Assembly (NCBI RefSeq): GCF_030249855.1
Contig: NZ_JANURN010000008.1
Location: 1-64,000 of the forward strand
Reading direction: 5' to 3'
Length of the DNA stretch: 64,000 nt
Source of the DNA: Helicobacter_B zhangjianzhongii
GTDB lineage: Bacteria; Campylobacterota; Campylobacteria; Campylobacterales; Helicobacteraceae
Numbering within the stretch: position 1 is the first letter of the stretch; every line of letters begins with the position of its first letter. The notes below the pieces were generated by a model. The model was not told the origin of the DNA. It worked only from the letters and a program-made list of their open reading frames with translations, and did no database searches. The position numbers were made by a program, and so were the translations under genes. Below, in pieces: positions 27,310-36,700 of this stretch.

Positions 27310-28567
27310 AGTTATGCTCCTTAATGTCATACTCTGTGATCTCCACCCACTGCCCTAGCTCTTGGGTGGATTCTATAAAGATCTTATTGAAATGCTCATC
27401 AAGCCCCACATATACGCCGCCTAATTGCTTCTCAATCAGCACTTGCAAGGGCTTGTCTTGTGCCTGTCTTTTGCGGCGGAAGGCAAGATTTGCTTCTTGT
27501 ATATGCGTATTTAGACTATGTAGCCGCTCTTTAGCAACCGCGCCATTGACACGATCACTCATACTAGCAGATGCTGTGCCAGAGCGGATAGAATACACAA
27601 AAGGGTGGATATGTGTAAGCGGGAGTGTGCGGACATTGCTAAAAGCTTGCTCCCATATCTCTTCACTCTCTCCGGGGTGTCCTACAATATAATCTGTGCC
27701 AATGGCATAGCCTAGATCTGCGATTGTGTGCAAAAGCCTAGAATCTTCTTCAAAGCAATTAGCACGATTCATTAGTTTTAGCATTGCATTGTGCGTGTGC
27801 TGCAAGGCAATATGCAAATGCCGCTCTAGCTTAGGGTGAGCTAATAGCTCGCAAAATTCTTCATCAATTTGGCTTGGCTCAAGGCTGCCGATACGCACGC
27901 GCTTTAGATCAGGGATAGCAAAGAGTGTGTGCAAAAGCTTTGTAATAGAGCTATTGCTATCCTTGCCATAGCTACCGACATTTGTGCCTGTAAGCACGAT
28001 TTCTTGCACCCCAGAATCCACCAGCACTTGCACCTGCTTTACAATCTGCTTTAAAGGCAAGGAGCGTGATTTGCCCCGCACTGAAGGGATAATGCAATAA
28101 CTACACGCAAAATCACAGCCCTCTTGGATCTTGATAAAAGCACGCGATTTGCCCACAAACTCACTCACAATACTAGAATCCAAATGCGCTAAATTATCTT
28201 CATAGAAAAACTTCTGCCCTTGTGCTAGCTTGTCTAAAGCCTGTGCGATAGACTCTTTATGACTATGTCCTAGCACGCCATCGACTAAGCCCCTTTCTAG
28301 CAGCTCTCTGCCTTGAGTTTTCACTCCACAGCCTGCAAAGACCACGGATTTCCCTAGATCTCTTGCTTTTCTCACATAGCTGCGCACGCTTGAGTCTGCG
28401 CCATTTGTTACCGTGCAAGAGTTGATTACAACAATATCTGCTTGCGCCTCTTCTAAAGTATGGGCAAAATCGCCTAGATTCTCGCGCATAATCTGTGTGT
28501 CATAGAGATTAGTGCGGCAGCCAAAGGTTTTGAAAAATACTTTTTTCTCTTGTTTTATCTCTTTCAT
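27296..28567 (-). CDS. mtaB: tRNA t6A37 methylthiotransferase MtaB
   Basis: A radical-SAM enzyme that adds a methylthio group to t6A37 of tRNA. The 423-residue protein has the N-terminal cluster domain (FKTFGCRTNLYDTQ, NSCTVTNGAD, FAGCGVKTQG, giving three Cys), the radical SAM motif CDFACSYCIIPSVRG and a TRAM-like tail. The FGCRTN and CTVTNGAD forms place it with MtaB rather than MiaB or RimO. Its end overlaps the start of the ftsH-like gene. Confidence 0.9.
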   Translation of the reverse strand: MKEIKQEKKVFFKTFGCRTNLYDTQIMRENLGDFAHTLEEAQADIVVINSCTVTNGADSSVRSYVRKARDLGKSVVFAGCGVKTQGRELLERGLVDGVLGHSHKESIAQALDKLAQGQKFFYEDNLAHLDSSIVSEFVGKSRAFIKIQEGCDFACSYCIIPSVRGKSRSLPLKQIVKQVQVLVDSGVQEIVLTGTNVGSYGKDSNSSITKLLHTLFAIPDLKRVRIGSLEPSQIDEEFCELLAHPKLERHLHIALQHTHNAMLKLMNRANCFEEDSRLLHTIADLGYAIGTDYIVGHPGESEEIWEQAFSNVRTLPLTHIHPFVYSIRSGTASASMSDRVNGAVAKERLHSLNTHIQEANLAFRRKRQAQDKPLQVLIEKQLGGVYVGLDEHFNKIFIESTQELGQWVEITEYDIKEHNYAKI

Positions 28568-28578
28568 ACAATGCTTTC

Positions 28579-30192
28579 TTAGTGGGATTTATCGCCAAAG
28601 CCATCATAAGGCGTTTGGACAAATTTTGTCGTCTCATAGGCGATGAAAATATCTGGCTCTTGCAAGATAGCCTGCATAATTTCTAGCGATATTTGACTGC
28701 GGAGTGTGAGCGTGGCATAGGCGTTTGTTTGATACCACACAGAAATGACAAGCCCATTTGTAGCGATAAAGCTATACACCCTAGGATCGACATTGGCGTG
28801 TTTGAGCGAGTAGCGATCGCGCATTTTACGCAAGCGACTTTTGGTAAGCTGGGTGTAGGATTTAGAATGCTTGGCTGTAATATCAAGCGCGATTTGCTGG
28901 GCTTTTTGCGCATTAGAATCAAAGGTGATACAAAAATCTATCCCGTCCCACACTGTTTGCATACCATTATGCGTGTAATTAGCAATCATCATCGTAAAGA
29001 CAAAGTTATTAGGGATAAAGACAATGCGTCCGGCGCGGCGATTATGCGCGAAGCTTGTGAGCGTTACATCTTCATACATTGTAATGCGTAGCATAGAAAT
29101 ATCTAGCACATCGCCTACATAGATACTGCCATCTTTTTCTACCCGAACTCTATCACCCACATGCACACTGCCTCCAAGCACGATCACAAACCACCCCAAA
29201 ATACTCATAAACAAATCTTTCATAGCAATCGCAAGCCCAGCAGAGGCAAAGCCCAGCACCGCGACAAGATAAGTAACATTCTCCAAGTAAGCAAAGAGCA
29301 AAATAAGCACGATAATAGTGATATTAAAAAAATTGATAATTTTATTTGCTGTGTAGGTGCGCTCATTATCAGTGATATATCGCTTGATTAAAAGCTTAAG
29401 CCCCAGGGCTAGCCCGATACTAATAAGAATCGCCAAGGCGATATACATAAGCTTGAAGGTTTGCTTGTGGATTTGATGAGAGAGCAAGGCATAGACCTCA
29501 TCATAGCGTTTATTATAAATATCAATGCTAGTGGAGATGATATTATAAGCACTTTGAAACTCTAGCAATTCTGCTTGGACAAGGGCTAGCTCTTTGGCAT
29601 AGTTTTTGTGGCTTTTACTAAGCTGCTCAAGTAGGCTATATTTGCGCTCAATGAGTGTCAGCACGATCTCTAGGCTCTGCTTATTGCTCTCAAATGCCGC
29701 CTTTGTGTTTTGCAAATTGTTGATAAAAGATAGCCCACTAATAATGGCAAAAGGATTGGTGATATTAGGGAGATCGCCTATCTCTGGCTTTTGGATTAGG
29801 TCTTTAAAGGGATCACTTTTAGCGTCCTTTAGCAAATCAAGCTGCCGCTCTAGTGTTTCTATGGCTAGACGCTTTTCATTAAGCGCGCTAATGTTTGTAG
29901 CATCTATATGCAAAATCTCATCTTGCAAAGTGTGCATTTGGCGCATTATGCGATTGTAGTTTGCATAATCTGTGTAGCGTTTAAGCCAAGGATTATTGCT
30001 CTGTGTCAAGGTGGTATTGATAGATACTAGCTCATCTTGTAGCTCTTTTTGCGACATTGTAGTAGAGTCTTTATGCTCTGTGTTAAGGGGATTTATCAGT
30101 GTAGAAGCTTGCTCTGGCGCAGCCTGCGCCAAAGAGCTACACAAAAGCCCAAGCACTAGAATCCTACAAACTCTCTCACACCACGCTTTCAC
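28579..30192 (-). CDS. MscS-family mechanosensitive ion channel
   Basis: About 537 residues: a signal peptide ending near SSLAQA, a long periplasmic coiled-coil region (about residues 30-225), several helices (from LMYIALAILISIGLALGLKL) and the MscS pore helix and beta domain with VLGFASAGLAIAMKDLFMSI, then GDRVRVEKDGSIYVGDVLDI. It would release solutes during osmotic downshock. GTG at 30192 is chosen because AAAGGTGG lies 7 bases upstream; the frame extends ten codons further. 11 bases from mtaB. Confidence 0.88.
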   Translation of the reverse strand: MKAWCERVCRILVLGLLCSSLAQAAPEQASTLINPLNTEHKDSTTMSQKELQDELVSINTTLTQSNNPWLKRYTDYANYNRIMRQMHTLQDEILHIDATNISALNEKRLAIETLERQLDLLKDAKSDPFKDLIQKPEIGDLPNITNPFAIISGLSFINNLQNTKAAFESNKQSLEIVLTLIERKYSLLEQLSKSHKNYAKELALVQAELLEFQSAYNIISTSIDIYNKRYDEVYALLSHQIHKQTFKLMYIALAILISIGLALGLKLLIKRYITDNERTYTANKIINFFNITIIVLILLFAYLENVTYLVAVLGFASAGLAIAMKDLFMSILGWFVIVLGGSVHVGDRVRVEKDGSIYVGDVLDISMLRITMYEDVTLTSFAHNRRAGRIVFIPNNFVFTMMIANYTHNGMQTVWDGIDFCITFDSNAQKAQQIALDITAKHSKSYTQLTKSRLRKMRDRYSLKHANVDPRVYSFIATNGLVISVWYQTNAYATLTLRSQISLEIMQAILQEPDIFIAYETTKFVQTPYDGFGDKSH

Positions 30193-30243
30193 GCACAATC
30201 CACCTTTGCATAAATAAGCCAAATTATAGCAAAACTCGCCAAA

Positions 30244-30945
30244 TCAGCACCCTCTAGGGGCGATATAGGCATAGCCACTATGCGGCAAGATACATATATA
30301 CTTTGTATATGCGCCCTTTTTTAGTGCGATTTGCATAGGGGCTTGCAAGGCTCTAATATTTCTAGCGCAAAAGGGCTTGCCAAATCGATCAAAGCCTATG
30401 CGAAATGTATTGATCTCTTGGCAGGCAAATTCGGATTCTAAGATGATAGATTCTACCCCAAAGCTCTCATATAGCCGCACTAAGATCTCGCTATTATTGC
30501 GGCACTCTGTGGCAATATTATCATTACTATATCCTGATAGACACCGCCTATTTTTGCCATTTATTGCGATAATATCGCCGGGCTGGGGCTGATTATCTCT
30601 ATCTGTCGTAGGCGAAAATCTAGGCGTGTCAAAAAACACACTAAAGCTATTTAGCGTATAGATTCCACTTTGATGAAATTGGATCTGCCAAAAATTCTTA
30701 CTAGAATCCAATAATTTATGCGGATCAATAGAAGGGTGCAATGCAGTAAGCGTAGAAGTCTGCTTAAGCGTGGCAAATTCTAAGGAGCTATTTAGAGCTA
30801 GATGCTGTGTATAGCGGATATAGGCTAGGGTGGTTAGGGCAGCTTGGTGCAATGCGTGCTTAGAGCTTGGCATAGCAAAGCTTGCAAACACACCTAAAAT
30901 CACAATAGCAATAACTAGCTCAAGCACACTAAATGCGGCACGCAT
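30244..30945 (-). CDS. Pseudopilin-like protein with prepilin N-terminal motif
   Basis: A 233-residue protein beginning MRAAFSVLELVIAIVILGVF, the class 3 prepilin signature: short leader, cleavage before a Phe, Glu at mature position 5 and one hydrophobic helix. The rest is a globular, Cys-containing domain with no motif I recognise. Most Helicobacter lack a full type II or type IV pilus system, so its role, perhaps in DNA uptake or in secretion, is open. It overlaps the end of the next gene upstream by 17 bases. Confidence 0.75.
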   Translation of the reverse strand: MRAAFSVLELVIAIVILGVFASFAMPSSKHALHQAALTTLAYIRYTQHLALNSSLEFATLKQTSTLTALHPSIDPHKLLDSSKNFWQIQFHQSGIYTLNSFSVFFDTPRFSPTTDRDNQPQPGDIIAINGKNRRCLSGYSNDNIATECRNNSEILVRLYESFGVESIILESEFACQEINTFRIGFDRFGKPFCARNIRALQAPMQIALKKGAYTKYICILPHSGYAYIAPRGC

Positions 30946-32209
30946 TACTTCTCACAAGCTTATATCTCGCCACGATCTTGCCTAAATACGCGATTTCTAT
31001 CATCTCGCCTTTATGTGATATGGGCGTGGATTCTTCATACAAACACGCCGCACTACCTGCTTCAATCCCATAAAAGCTAAGGCGCAGAGCTAATGCACTA
31101 TTTTCTACCTTTAAATGCTCTATACCTCGGCTTTTTAGGGCGTTGGCGACATCTTTTGCTATGTAGTAGGAGCGTGCGAAGTTGGGCTGGGGGCTAAAGA
31201 GATAGGTGATCTTATTGCCAAAGAGACAAAAGCTCTCAAAGCATAGCACCAAAAAGACTAGCCCCATACGCACCCTAAAGCGCGTGCGATACATTTTCAA
31301 GCGCACACGCATATCATTGTAGAATCCATACACCAAAACAGGTAGCCCCACGACACATAAGGGCGCGAATTTGGTGATGTCAATTTCTTGACGCAGGGAT
31401 AGAAGCAGGCTAAAGATAAGCCCGCTCACACTAATTAGCACCATTAGAGAGTAGTCTTTATGCCTTGTGATAGCCGCATATAGCGTATAGATATAATACA
31501 AAAACAAAAGCGGAGAAAAGAGCATAGCAAATGCCCCTAGCACATCAAGCGCATACGCTTGTGGCACACCAGCAATAGAGCTAGAATACAAAAACATATT
31601 GACCCCAAAGCCCACAAGAGAGGTCAATAGCATCTTGCTCTTTCTATGCAAAATCGCATACACACCAAGCGCGATAAACAGCACGCAAAACACTAGATCC
31701 AATAGCCCAGCCAAACAAATAAGCACATAAGGGATTTTCTTAAAACGCAGCTGCACAAAGCAAATAGCTAGCAAAACAAAAATAATAAACCCACTCTCAT
31801 AGAGCAGCAAGGCTGATAGATTCACACCCGGCAAAAGTGCATATAACAGCACTAGAAAGAGACTATCGCGCCTTTTACGCAAGTAGATTCTACCTATTAG
31901 ATACATTAGCGACATATTGCCTATATGCACGACAATCAAGCTAAAGCGCAAGGCATAATCACTACTCCCAAAAATCTCTACACACACTCGTAACCACACA
32001 AAGAGCCACGACTCACTGCTATGGAGCTTAATGAATTCTTTATAGCTGATAGAAATCTCGCTAATCATATACACCAGCAGCCCCACGCTAGCACACAGCA
32101 CTAGCAAAAACCCAAAATCCACCACATCATATTTACGCCACTTGATATGTGCATATCTATGTAGCCACAAACGCATTTGCAAAGCTGCACGCGCAAAATG
32201 CAAGCGCAT
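30929..32209 (-). CDS. Multi-pass membrane protein, glycosyltransferase family 39-like
   Basis: About 426 residues with ten or more predicted helices. The first periplasmic loop SSESWLFVWLRVCVEIFGSS, then DYALRF and the helix-loop pattern after it, resemble ArnT/PMT-like glycosyltransferases of the GT-C fold. An expected DD/DE pair in the first loop is not obvious, so activity is uncertain. The frame extends 29 codons further into ilvA; I chose ATG at 32209, 4 bases after the ilvA stop. Confidence 0.6.
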   Translation of the reverse strand: MRLHFARAALQMRLWLHRYAHIKWRKYDVVDFGFLLVLCASVGLLVYMISEISISYKEFIKLHSSESWLFVWLRVCVEIFGSSDYALRFSLIVVHIGNMSLMYLIGRIYLRKRRDSLFLVLLYALLPGVNLSALLLYESGFIIFVLLAICFVQLRFKKIPYVLICLAGLLDLVFCVLFIALGVYAILHRKSKMLLTSLVGFGVNMFLYSSSIAGVPQAYALDVLGAFAMLFSPLLFLYYIYTLYAAITRHKDYSLMVLISVSGLIFSLLLSLRQEIDITKFAPLCVVGLPVLVYGFYNDMRVRLKMYRTRFRVRMGLVFLVLCFESFCLFGNKITYLFSPQPNFARSYYIAKDVANALKSRGIEHLKVENSALALRLSFYGIEAGSAACLYEESTPISHKGEMIEIAYLGKIVARYKLVRSNACRI

Positions 32210-32213
32210 AACA

Positions 32214-33422
32214 CTAGAGAATTTCTGTAAAGTCATAGCCATTTGCACGCAAGCAATCACAAATTGCCTGCTTGTGTTCTTGCCCCTTAATTTCAAGGGA
32301 AATGATCACATACGCATCGCCATAGGCGAGATTTGTGCTAGTCCTGTCGTAATCAATTTGCACGATATTTGCTCCTGCTTGGACAAAAATATCGCTTAAT
32401 GCCTGCAATGCCCCGGGCTTATCCACAAGCAGCACTTGGAATTGGAATTTACGCATAGTTTTGACTAAGCCCTTTTGGATAATCAAATTAAGCATTGTTA
32501 CATCAATATTCCCCCCACTTAGCACCACGCCCACGCGATCATTGGCGTTTAAGGCAAGCTTGTTGTGTAAAAGAGCTGCCACACCCACTGCCCCAGCCCC
32601 CTCTACCACAAGCTTTTGATTTTCTAAAAGATACAAAATCGCTGAAGCGATCTCTTCGTCATCGACTTGTATAATATCACTCACTAATGACTCTACATAG
32701 GAGAAATTTAGCGCATTGACATCGCGCACAGCGATACCATCGGCAATCGTGCGCACAGATTCTGCATTGTGCATACTGCCAGATTTAAAGCTCTCTGCCA
32801 TAGCGGGCGCACCCTTTGCCGTTACGCCTATGATCTTAGTAGTGGGGCTTAGGTAATGATATGCTGCAGCGATCCCGCCGATAAGCCCTCCTCCACCAAT
32901 AGGCACAAGCACTATATCTAGCTCCCTTTCTGCAATCATCTCAAGCGCGATAGTTCCCTGCCCCGCCATAACAGCTTCATCAGCAAAGGGGTGGATAAAG
33001 CTTAAGCCCCTATCTTGCGCGATTTGACACGCTTTGGCATAGGACTCATCATAATTATTGCCGTGTAGCACCACTTCTGCGCCTAGCTCCTTGGTGGCTT
33101 GGACTTTGAGCAAGGGCGTGGATTCTGGCATCACAATCACCGCAGGGATAGAAAAATGCCTAGCAGAATACGCCACGCCTTGGGCGTGATTCCCAGCACT
33201 TGCGGCGATCACACCCCTAGCGCGATCCTCTGCGCTCATAGAAGCGATTTTATTAAACGCGCCGCGGATTTTAAACGCTCCTGTGCGCTGGAGATTTTCT
33301 TTTTTCAAATAAATATGTGCATCAAATCTCAAAGACAGCTTAGGAGCAAGAGAAAGCGGGATATACTCAATGATTGGCGCAAGCCGTTCTTGTGCCTGCT
33401 GCAAGGCTTGTAAGGATAGCAT
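32214..33422 (-). CDS. ilvA: Threonine ammonia-lyase (threonine deaminase)
   Basis: A PLP enzyme that turns threonine into 2-oxobutanoate, first step of isoleucine synthesis. The 402-residue protein has the PLP lysine in NLQRTGAFKIRGAFNK, the SAGNHAQGVA loop, the glycine-rich PIGGGGLIGGIAAA phosphate loop, and one C-terminal ACT domain (from about residue 328, FQVLLVDKPGALQALSDIF). One rather than two regulatory domains means it is the shorter biosynthetic or catabolic type. Confidence 0.92.
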   Translation of the reverse strand: MLSLQALQQAQERLAPIIEYIPLSLAPKLSLRFDAHIYLKKENLQRTGAFKIRGAFNKIASMSAEDRARGVIAASAGNHAQGVAYSARHFSIPAVIVMPESTPLLKVQATKELGAEVVLHGNNYDESYAKACQIAQDRGLSFIHPFADEAVMAGQGTIALEMIAERELDIVLVPIGGGGLIGGIAAAYHYLSPTTKIIGVTAKGAPAMAESFKSGSMHNAESVRTIADGIAVRDVNALNFSYVESLVSDIIQVDDEEIASAILYLLENQKLVVEGAGAVGVAALLHNKLALNANDRVGVVLSGGNIDVTMLNLIIQKGLVKTMRKFQFQVLLVDKPGALQALSDIFVQAGANIVQIDYDRTSTNLAYGDAYVIISLEIKGQEHKQAICDCLRANGYDFTEIL

Positions 33423-33552
33423 TTAGACTCTTTGTTTGGGATAGTGTAGATGTGGTGCTATTGTAATGCGCCAAGCTTAAAATCAAGCAAGATAGGCGCA
33501 AGTTATGGTAAGTGCCATCGATGAAAGTATGGCAATTTATACTTTTGTGGGT

Positions 33553-33558
33553 TATAAT
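33553..33558 (+). promoter_or_regulatory. Putative -10 box, with possible Fur operator, for feoB
   Basis: TATAAT in GGTTATAATAATCAATC lies 65 bases before the feoB start within the 200-base spacer (33423-33622). The TAATAATCAATC stretch partly matches the TAATAATnATTATTA Fur consensus of H. pylori; feoB is iron-repressed there. The match is incomplete, so the operator is tentative. Confidence 0.4.
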
Positions 33559-33622
33559 AATCAATCTTGATTTACATAAGTATCCCGCAAATTATTAAGA
33601 ACAATACTAAAGGATAGATTCT

Positions 33623-35818
33623 ATGTCGCACGCCACAAGCCCTAAGCGCACTCTTACTATCGCGCTTGTAGGACAGCCAAATGTCGGCAAAAGCTCGCTG
33701 ATAAATGCCCTTAGCGGCTCGCATTTAAAAGTCGGGAATTTTAGCGGTGTAACGATTGAAAAAACCCAAGCAAGCTTCACCTACCAAAACACGCATATAA
33801 CCATAATCGACCTGCCCGGCTCCTACTCGCTCAACCACTACTCCCCAGAAGAGAAAATCACCAAAGACTTCCTAGAATCTAGGCAGTATGACATCGTGCT
33901 AAATGTGCTAGATTCTACCAATCTCGCGCGTAATCTCGCACTTACAGGGCAGATTATGGATCTTGGGATAAAGATCGTGCTAGGGCTAAATATGATCGAT
34001 GAAGCGCGAGATGAGCAGGTTATAGTCAATCACAAGCTACTAAGTGAGATTCTAGGTGTGCCTTGTGTGCCTATCTCTGCTAGCACAGGCGAGAATCTAT
34101 CTCTCTTGCTTGATACGCTCCTATCCTATGCGCAAAAGCCCCTGTGTGCGCCAAAGCGCGTTTATAATGACAAGATAGAAAAAGCCATAGCCCAAGTAGA
34201 GCAATTTATCACGCAAAAGTCTTTCTACGAGCTACACGCCTATCCCAAAGCCAGCACGCCTTTATCTGCTAGAGGGCTTGCGATTTTGCTCATCAAGCAA
34301 GATGGCGCATTATATGCCTACTTGCACGATAAGCCCTGCTACCACGAGATTGTGCAATATGTCAATGCCGCGCGCAATGAACTCTCCCTAGCAAGCGATG
34401 AGCAAAATATCGCAAGGCTTTTCCACCACGATGCCATAGCCTATGCCCAAGGTGCCGCGCAAGAGACTATCACCTACCCAAAATCCACTTTAGAGCAGAC
34501 AAAAAATGTGGATTCTATCTTGCTACATAAACGCTTTGGGATTCCTATTTTTCTTGTGCTGATGTTTGTGCTATTTGAAGCGACCTTTTATGTGGGCGGG
34601 TTTTTTAAAGACTATATTGAGCTAGGCTTTGAGAATCTAGCAGAAGTGATTAGAGAGCATATTGTGGTAGAGGCATTTGCCTCCTTGCTGTGTGATGGCG
34701 TGATCGGCGGCGTGGGGACGATTCTGGCATTTTTGCCACTGATTGCTGTGCTGTATTTTGGGATAGCACTGCTAGAGAGTAGTGGCTATATGGCGCGCAT
34801 AGCCTTTTTGCTCGATGGCTTTTTTCATAAATTTGGCTTGCACGGCAAGAGCTTTATCCCGCTTGTAGCGGGCTTTGGCTGCTCTGTGCCAGCCTATATG
34901 GCTACAAGAACGCTCAAAAATCGCAATGAGCGGCTTATCACGCTCTTTGTCATAGGCTTTATGAGCTGTAGTGCTAGACTGCCCATTTATGTGCTATTTA
35001 TCGGGGCATTTTTTGATCAAAAGCACGCCGGGCTCGTGCTTTTTGGGATCTATCTTTTTGGCGCGATCATTGCACTACTACTTGCCAAGCTGCTAAAGCT
35101 CTCGATATTTACCGGGCACGAAGAGCCATTTGTAATGGAAATGCCAAAGTATCGAATGCCCAATTGGCGTGTGGTGTGGTTTAGCGTATGGAGCAAGGTG
35201 GTGATGTTTTTGAAAAAGGCGGCAGGATTTATCTTCCTAGGGTCGATATTGATTTGGTTTGCCTCTCAATACCCCAAATCCCCAGAGCTAGAAGAGCAAT
35301 ACACCGCTAGCCAAGAAGCCCTAATGCAATCAAAGCAGTTTAAGGCCCTAAGCAAGCAAGATCAGCAAGAAGCTCTATGGTATTTGCATAATGAATACAA
35401 CGAAAACTTCTTGCGCCAAACCTACTCTGGCAAAATCGGCGAAGCCTTGCGCCCGATTTTTGCGCCGCTGGATTTTGACTGGCGGCTCTCTATCTCTCTT
35501 GTAGCAGGCTTTGCGGCAAAGGAGGTGGTCGTCTCTACACTTGGGATCCTCTACGCCCTAGGCGATGATGTCAATGAAGAATCCACCTCCTTGCAGCAAA
35601 ACTTGCGCGATAATATCTCCTTTCCCACGGCGATTGCTTTTATTGTCTTTGTGATGTTTTATATCCCTTGCTTTGCAGCGACTATCACCTTTGGCAGAGA
35701 GGCAGGGGGGATAAAGTTTGTGGCATATCTCTTTATTTTTACAAGCATTGTGGCGTATTGCTTCGCGCTACTTGGCTACTACTGCGCTTGGCTTGGGTAT
35801 AAGTTTTTTATGGGCTAG
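33623..35818 (+). CDS. feoB: Ferrous iron transport protein B
   Basis: FeoB is the main ferrous iron importer. The 731-residue protein has the N-terminal G domain (G1 VGQPNVGKSSLINAL, G3 DLPGSYSLN, G4 GLNMIDEA), a spacer with a helical S domain, and a membrane half with the paired gate motifs (AGFGCSVPAYMATRTLKNRN and AGFAAKEVVVSTLGI). No feoA is adjacent, as in H. pylori. It starts at ATG 33623 behind AAAGGA. Confidence 0.95.
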   Translation: MSHATSPKRTLTIALVGQPNVGKSSLINALSGSHLKVGNFSGVTIEKTQASFTYQNTHITIIDLPGSYSLNHYSPEEKITKDFLESRQYDIVLNVLDSTNLARNLALTGQIMDLGIKIVLGLNMIDEARDEQVIVNHKLLSEILGVPCVPISASTGENLSLLLDTLLSYAQKPLCAPKRVYNDKIEKAIAQVEQFITQKSFYELHAYPKASTPLSARGLAILLIKQDGALYAYLHDKPCYHEIVQYVNAARNELSLASDEQNIARLFHHDAIAYAQGAAQETITYPKSTLEQTKNVDSILLHKRFGIPIFLVLMFVLFEATFYVGGFFKDYIELGFENLAEVIREHIVVEAFASLLCDGVIGGVGTILAFLPLIAVLYFGIALLESSGYMARIAFLLDGFFHKFGLHGKSFIPLVAGFGCSVPAYMATRTLKNRNERLITLFVIGFMSCSARLPIYVLFIGAFFDQKHAGLVLFGIYLFGAIIALLLAKLLKLSIFTGHEEPFVMEMPKYRMPNWRVVWFSVWSKVVMFLKKAAGFIFLGSILIWFASQYPKSPELEEQYTASQEALMQSKQFKALSKQDQQEALWYLHNEYNENFLRQTYSGKIGEALRPIFAPLDFDWRLSISLVAGFAAKEVVVSTLGILYALGDDVNEESTSLQQNLRDNISFPTAIAFIVFVMFYIPCFAATITFGREAGGIKFVAYLFIFTSIVAYCFALLGYYCAWLGYKFFMG

Positions 35819-35841
35819 ATAGAATCCACTTTTTGCGTTTA

Positions 35842-35967
35842 AGCGATTCAGTCTTGGGCGAGCAATGCGATTGATTTTACAAATTTTGGACGGTCATTAC
35901 CGCTAAGGTAACTCCCGCCCAAAATTTGTAAAAAACACCCACAGCCCCACCGCAACCCTTAGAATCG
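35842..35967 (-). repeat. Variable-stem hairpin element, copy 3
   Basis: On the minus strand it begins CGATTCTAAGGGTTGCGGTG and ends CCCAAGACTGAATCGC. The stem joins 35875-35893 with 35915-35933 over 19 positions; the one imperfect pair is a G-T wobble when read in element orientation. The apex holds TTACCTTAGCGGTAA, a hairpin of its own, which recurs in diverged form at 59222-59238. Confidence 0.85.
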
Positions 35968-36012
35968 TTTTTCCTAGAATCTACTTTTTCAAAAGCCTGT
36001 TTTACTTCAGCA

Positions 36013-36139
36013 CGATTCTAAGGATTGCGGTGGGGGCTGTGGTAGCTTTGCGGCTTATGGTAAAGGTTAGCGAACTTGGCGTTCGTGCCTTTGCCATAAG
36101 CCGCAACACTGCCGCATTGCTCACCCAAGACTGAATCGC
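36013..36139 (+). repeat. Variable-stem hairpin element, copy 4
   Basis: It begins CGATTCTAAGGATTGCGGTG and ends CACCCAAGACTGAATCGC. The 19-position stem pairs 36048-36066 with 36088-36106 (TTGCGGCTTATGG is the outer arm), with a single U-G wobble. The apex has CGAAC/GTTCG. Copies 3 and 4 face each other, so their shared CGATTCTAAGG...GTGG segments (35934-35967 and 36013-36044) form a further large inverted repeat. They fill the gap between feoB and the next gene (35819-36204). Confidence 0.85.
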
Positions 36140-36172
36140 CTACCACCTAGAATCCACTTTTACGAGTTGTGC

Positions 36173-36178
36173 TACAAT
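36173..36178 (+). promoter_or_regulatory. Putative -10 box for the flavodoxin-fold reductase gene
   Basis: TACAAT in GTGCTACAATAAG, 26 bases before the ATG at 36205, after the end of repeat copy 4. Confidence 0.4.
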
Positions 36179-36204
36179 AAGATCATTCACTACAAGGAGT
36201 TCCT

Positions 36205-36696
36205 ATGCAAACGCTACTACTTTTTTCACACACATTTTGGGACAATTCTAAGGTCAATAAGGCATTACTAGAATCCGCAAAATCTCTCCCCAATCTCACT
36301 ATCCACAATCTCAATGTAGCCTATCCAAATGGCACAATCAATGTCGCTAAAGAAGTGGAGCTACTTGAAAAAGCACAAAAGATCATTTTCCAATTTCCGC
36401 TTTTTTGGTTTAGCACGCCAGCCCTTATGAAAGAGTGGCAAGACCGCGTTTTGACGCATATCCTCTATGGTGAGAATCCAAAGCTTCTGCACGGCAAGAG
36501 CTTTCAAGTCATCACGACTTTGGGCGGGAGCAAAGATAGCTATGATGGACACCACGGATATAGCCTAGAGACGATTCTAACGCCGCTTACAAGCACCTTT
36601 AGCTATTGTGGCTGTGAAGTGCTAGAGAGCTATGCGATCTTTAGCGCGAAAGTGGATTCTATCCCCACGCAAGAGTATCTCTCACTTTTAGGCTAG
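36205..36696 (+). CDS. NAD(P)H-dependent oxidoreductase, flavodoxin fold (KefF/MdaB-like)
   Basis: A 163-residue flavoprotein of the NAD(P)H:quinone reductase type. LLFSHTFWDNSKVNKALLES is the FMN-phosphate binding N terminus; IIFQFPLFWFSTPALMKEW, then QDRVLTHIL, is the conserved substrate and dimer segment, and TTLGGSKDSYDGHHGYSLE contributes to the flavin site. Shorter than MdaB (about 190), closer to KefF and general modulators. A role in quinone or oxidative-stress protection is likely but not proven. ATG follows AAGGAG. Confidence 0.85.
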   Translation: MQTLLLFSHTFWDNSKVNKALLESAKSLPNLTIHNLNVAYPNGTINVAKEVELLEKAQKIIFQFPLFWFSTPALMKEWQDRVLTHILYGENPKLLHGKSFQVITTLGGSKDSYDGHHGYSLETILTPLTSTFSYCGCEVLESYAIFSAKVDSIPTQEYLSLLG

Positions 36697-36700
36697 TCGC

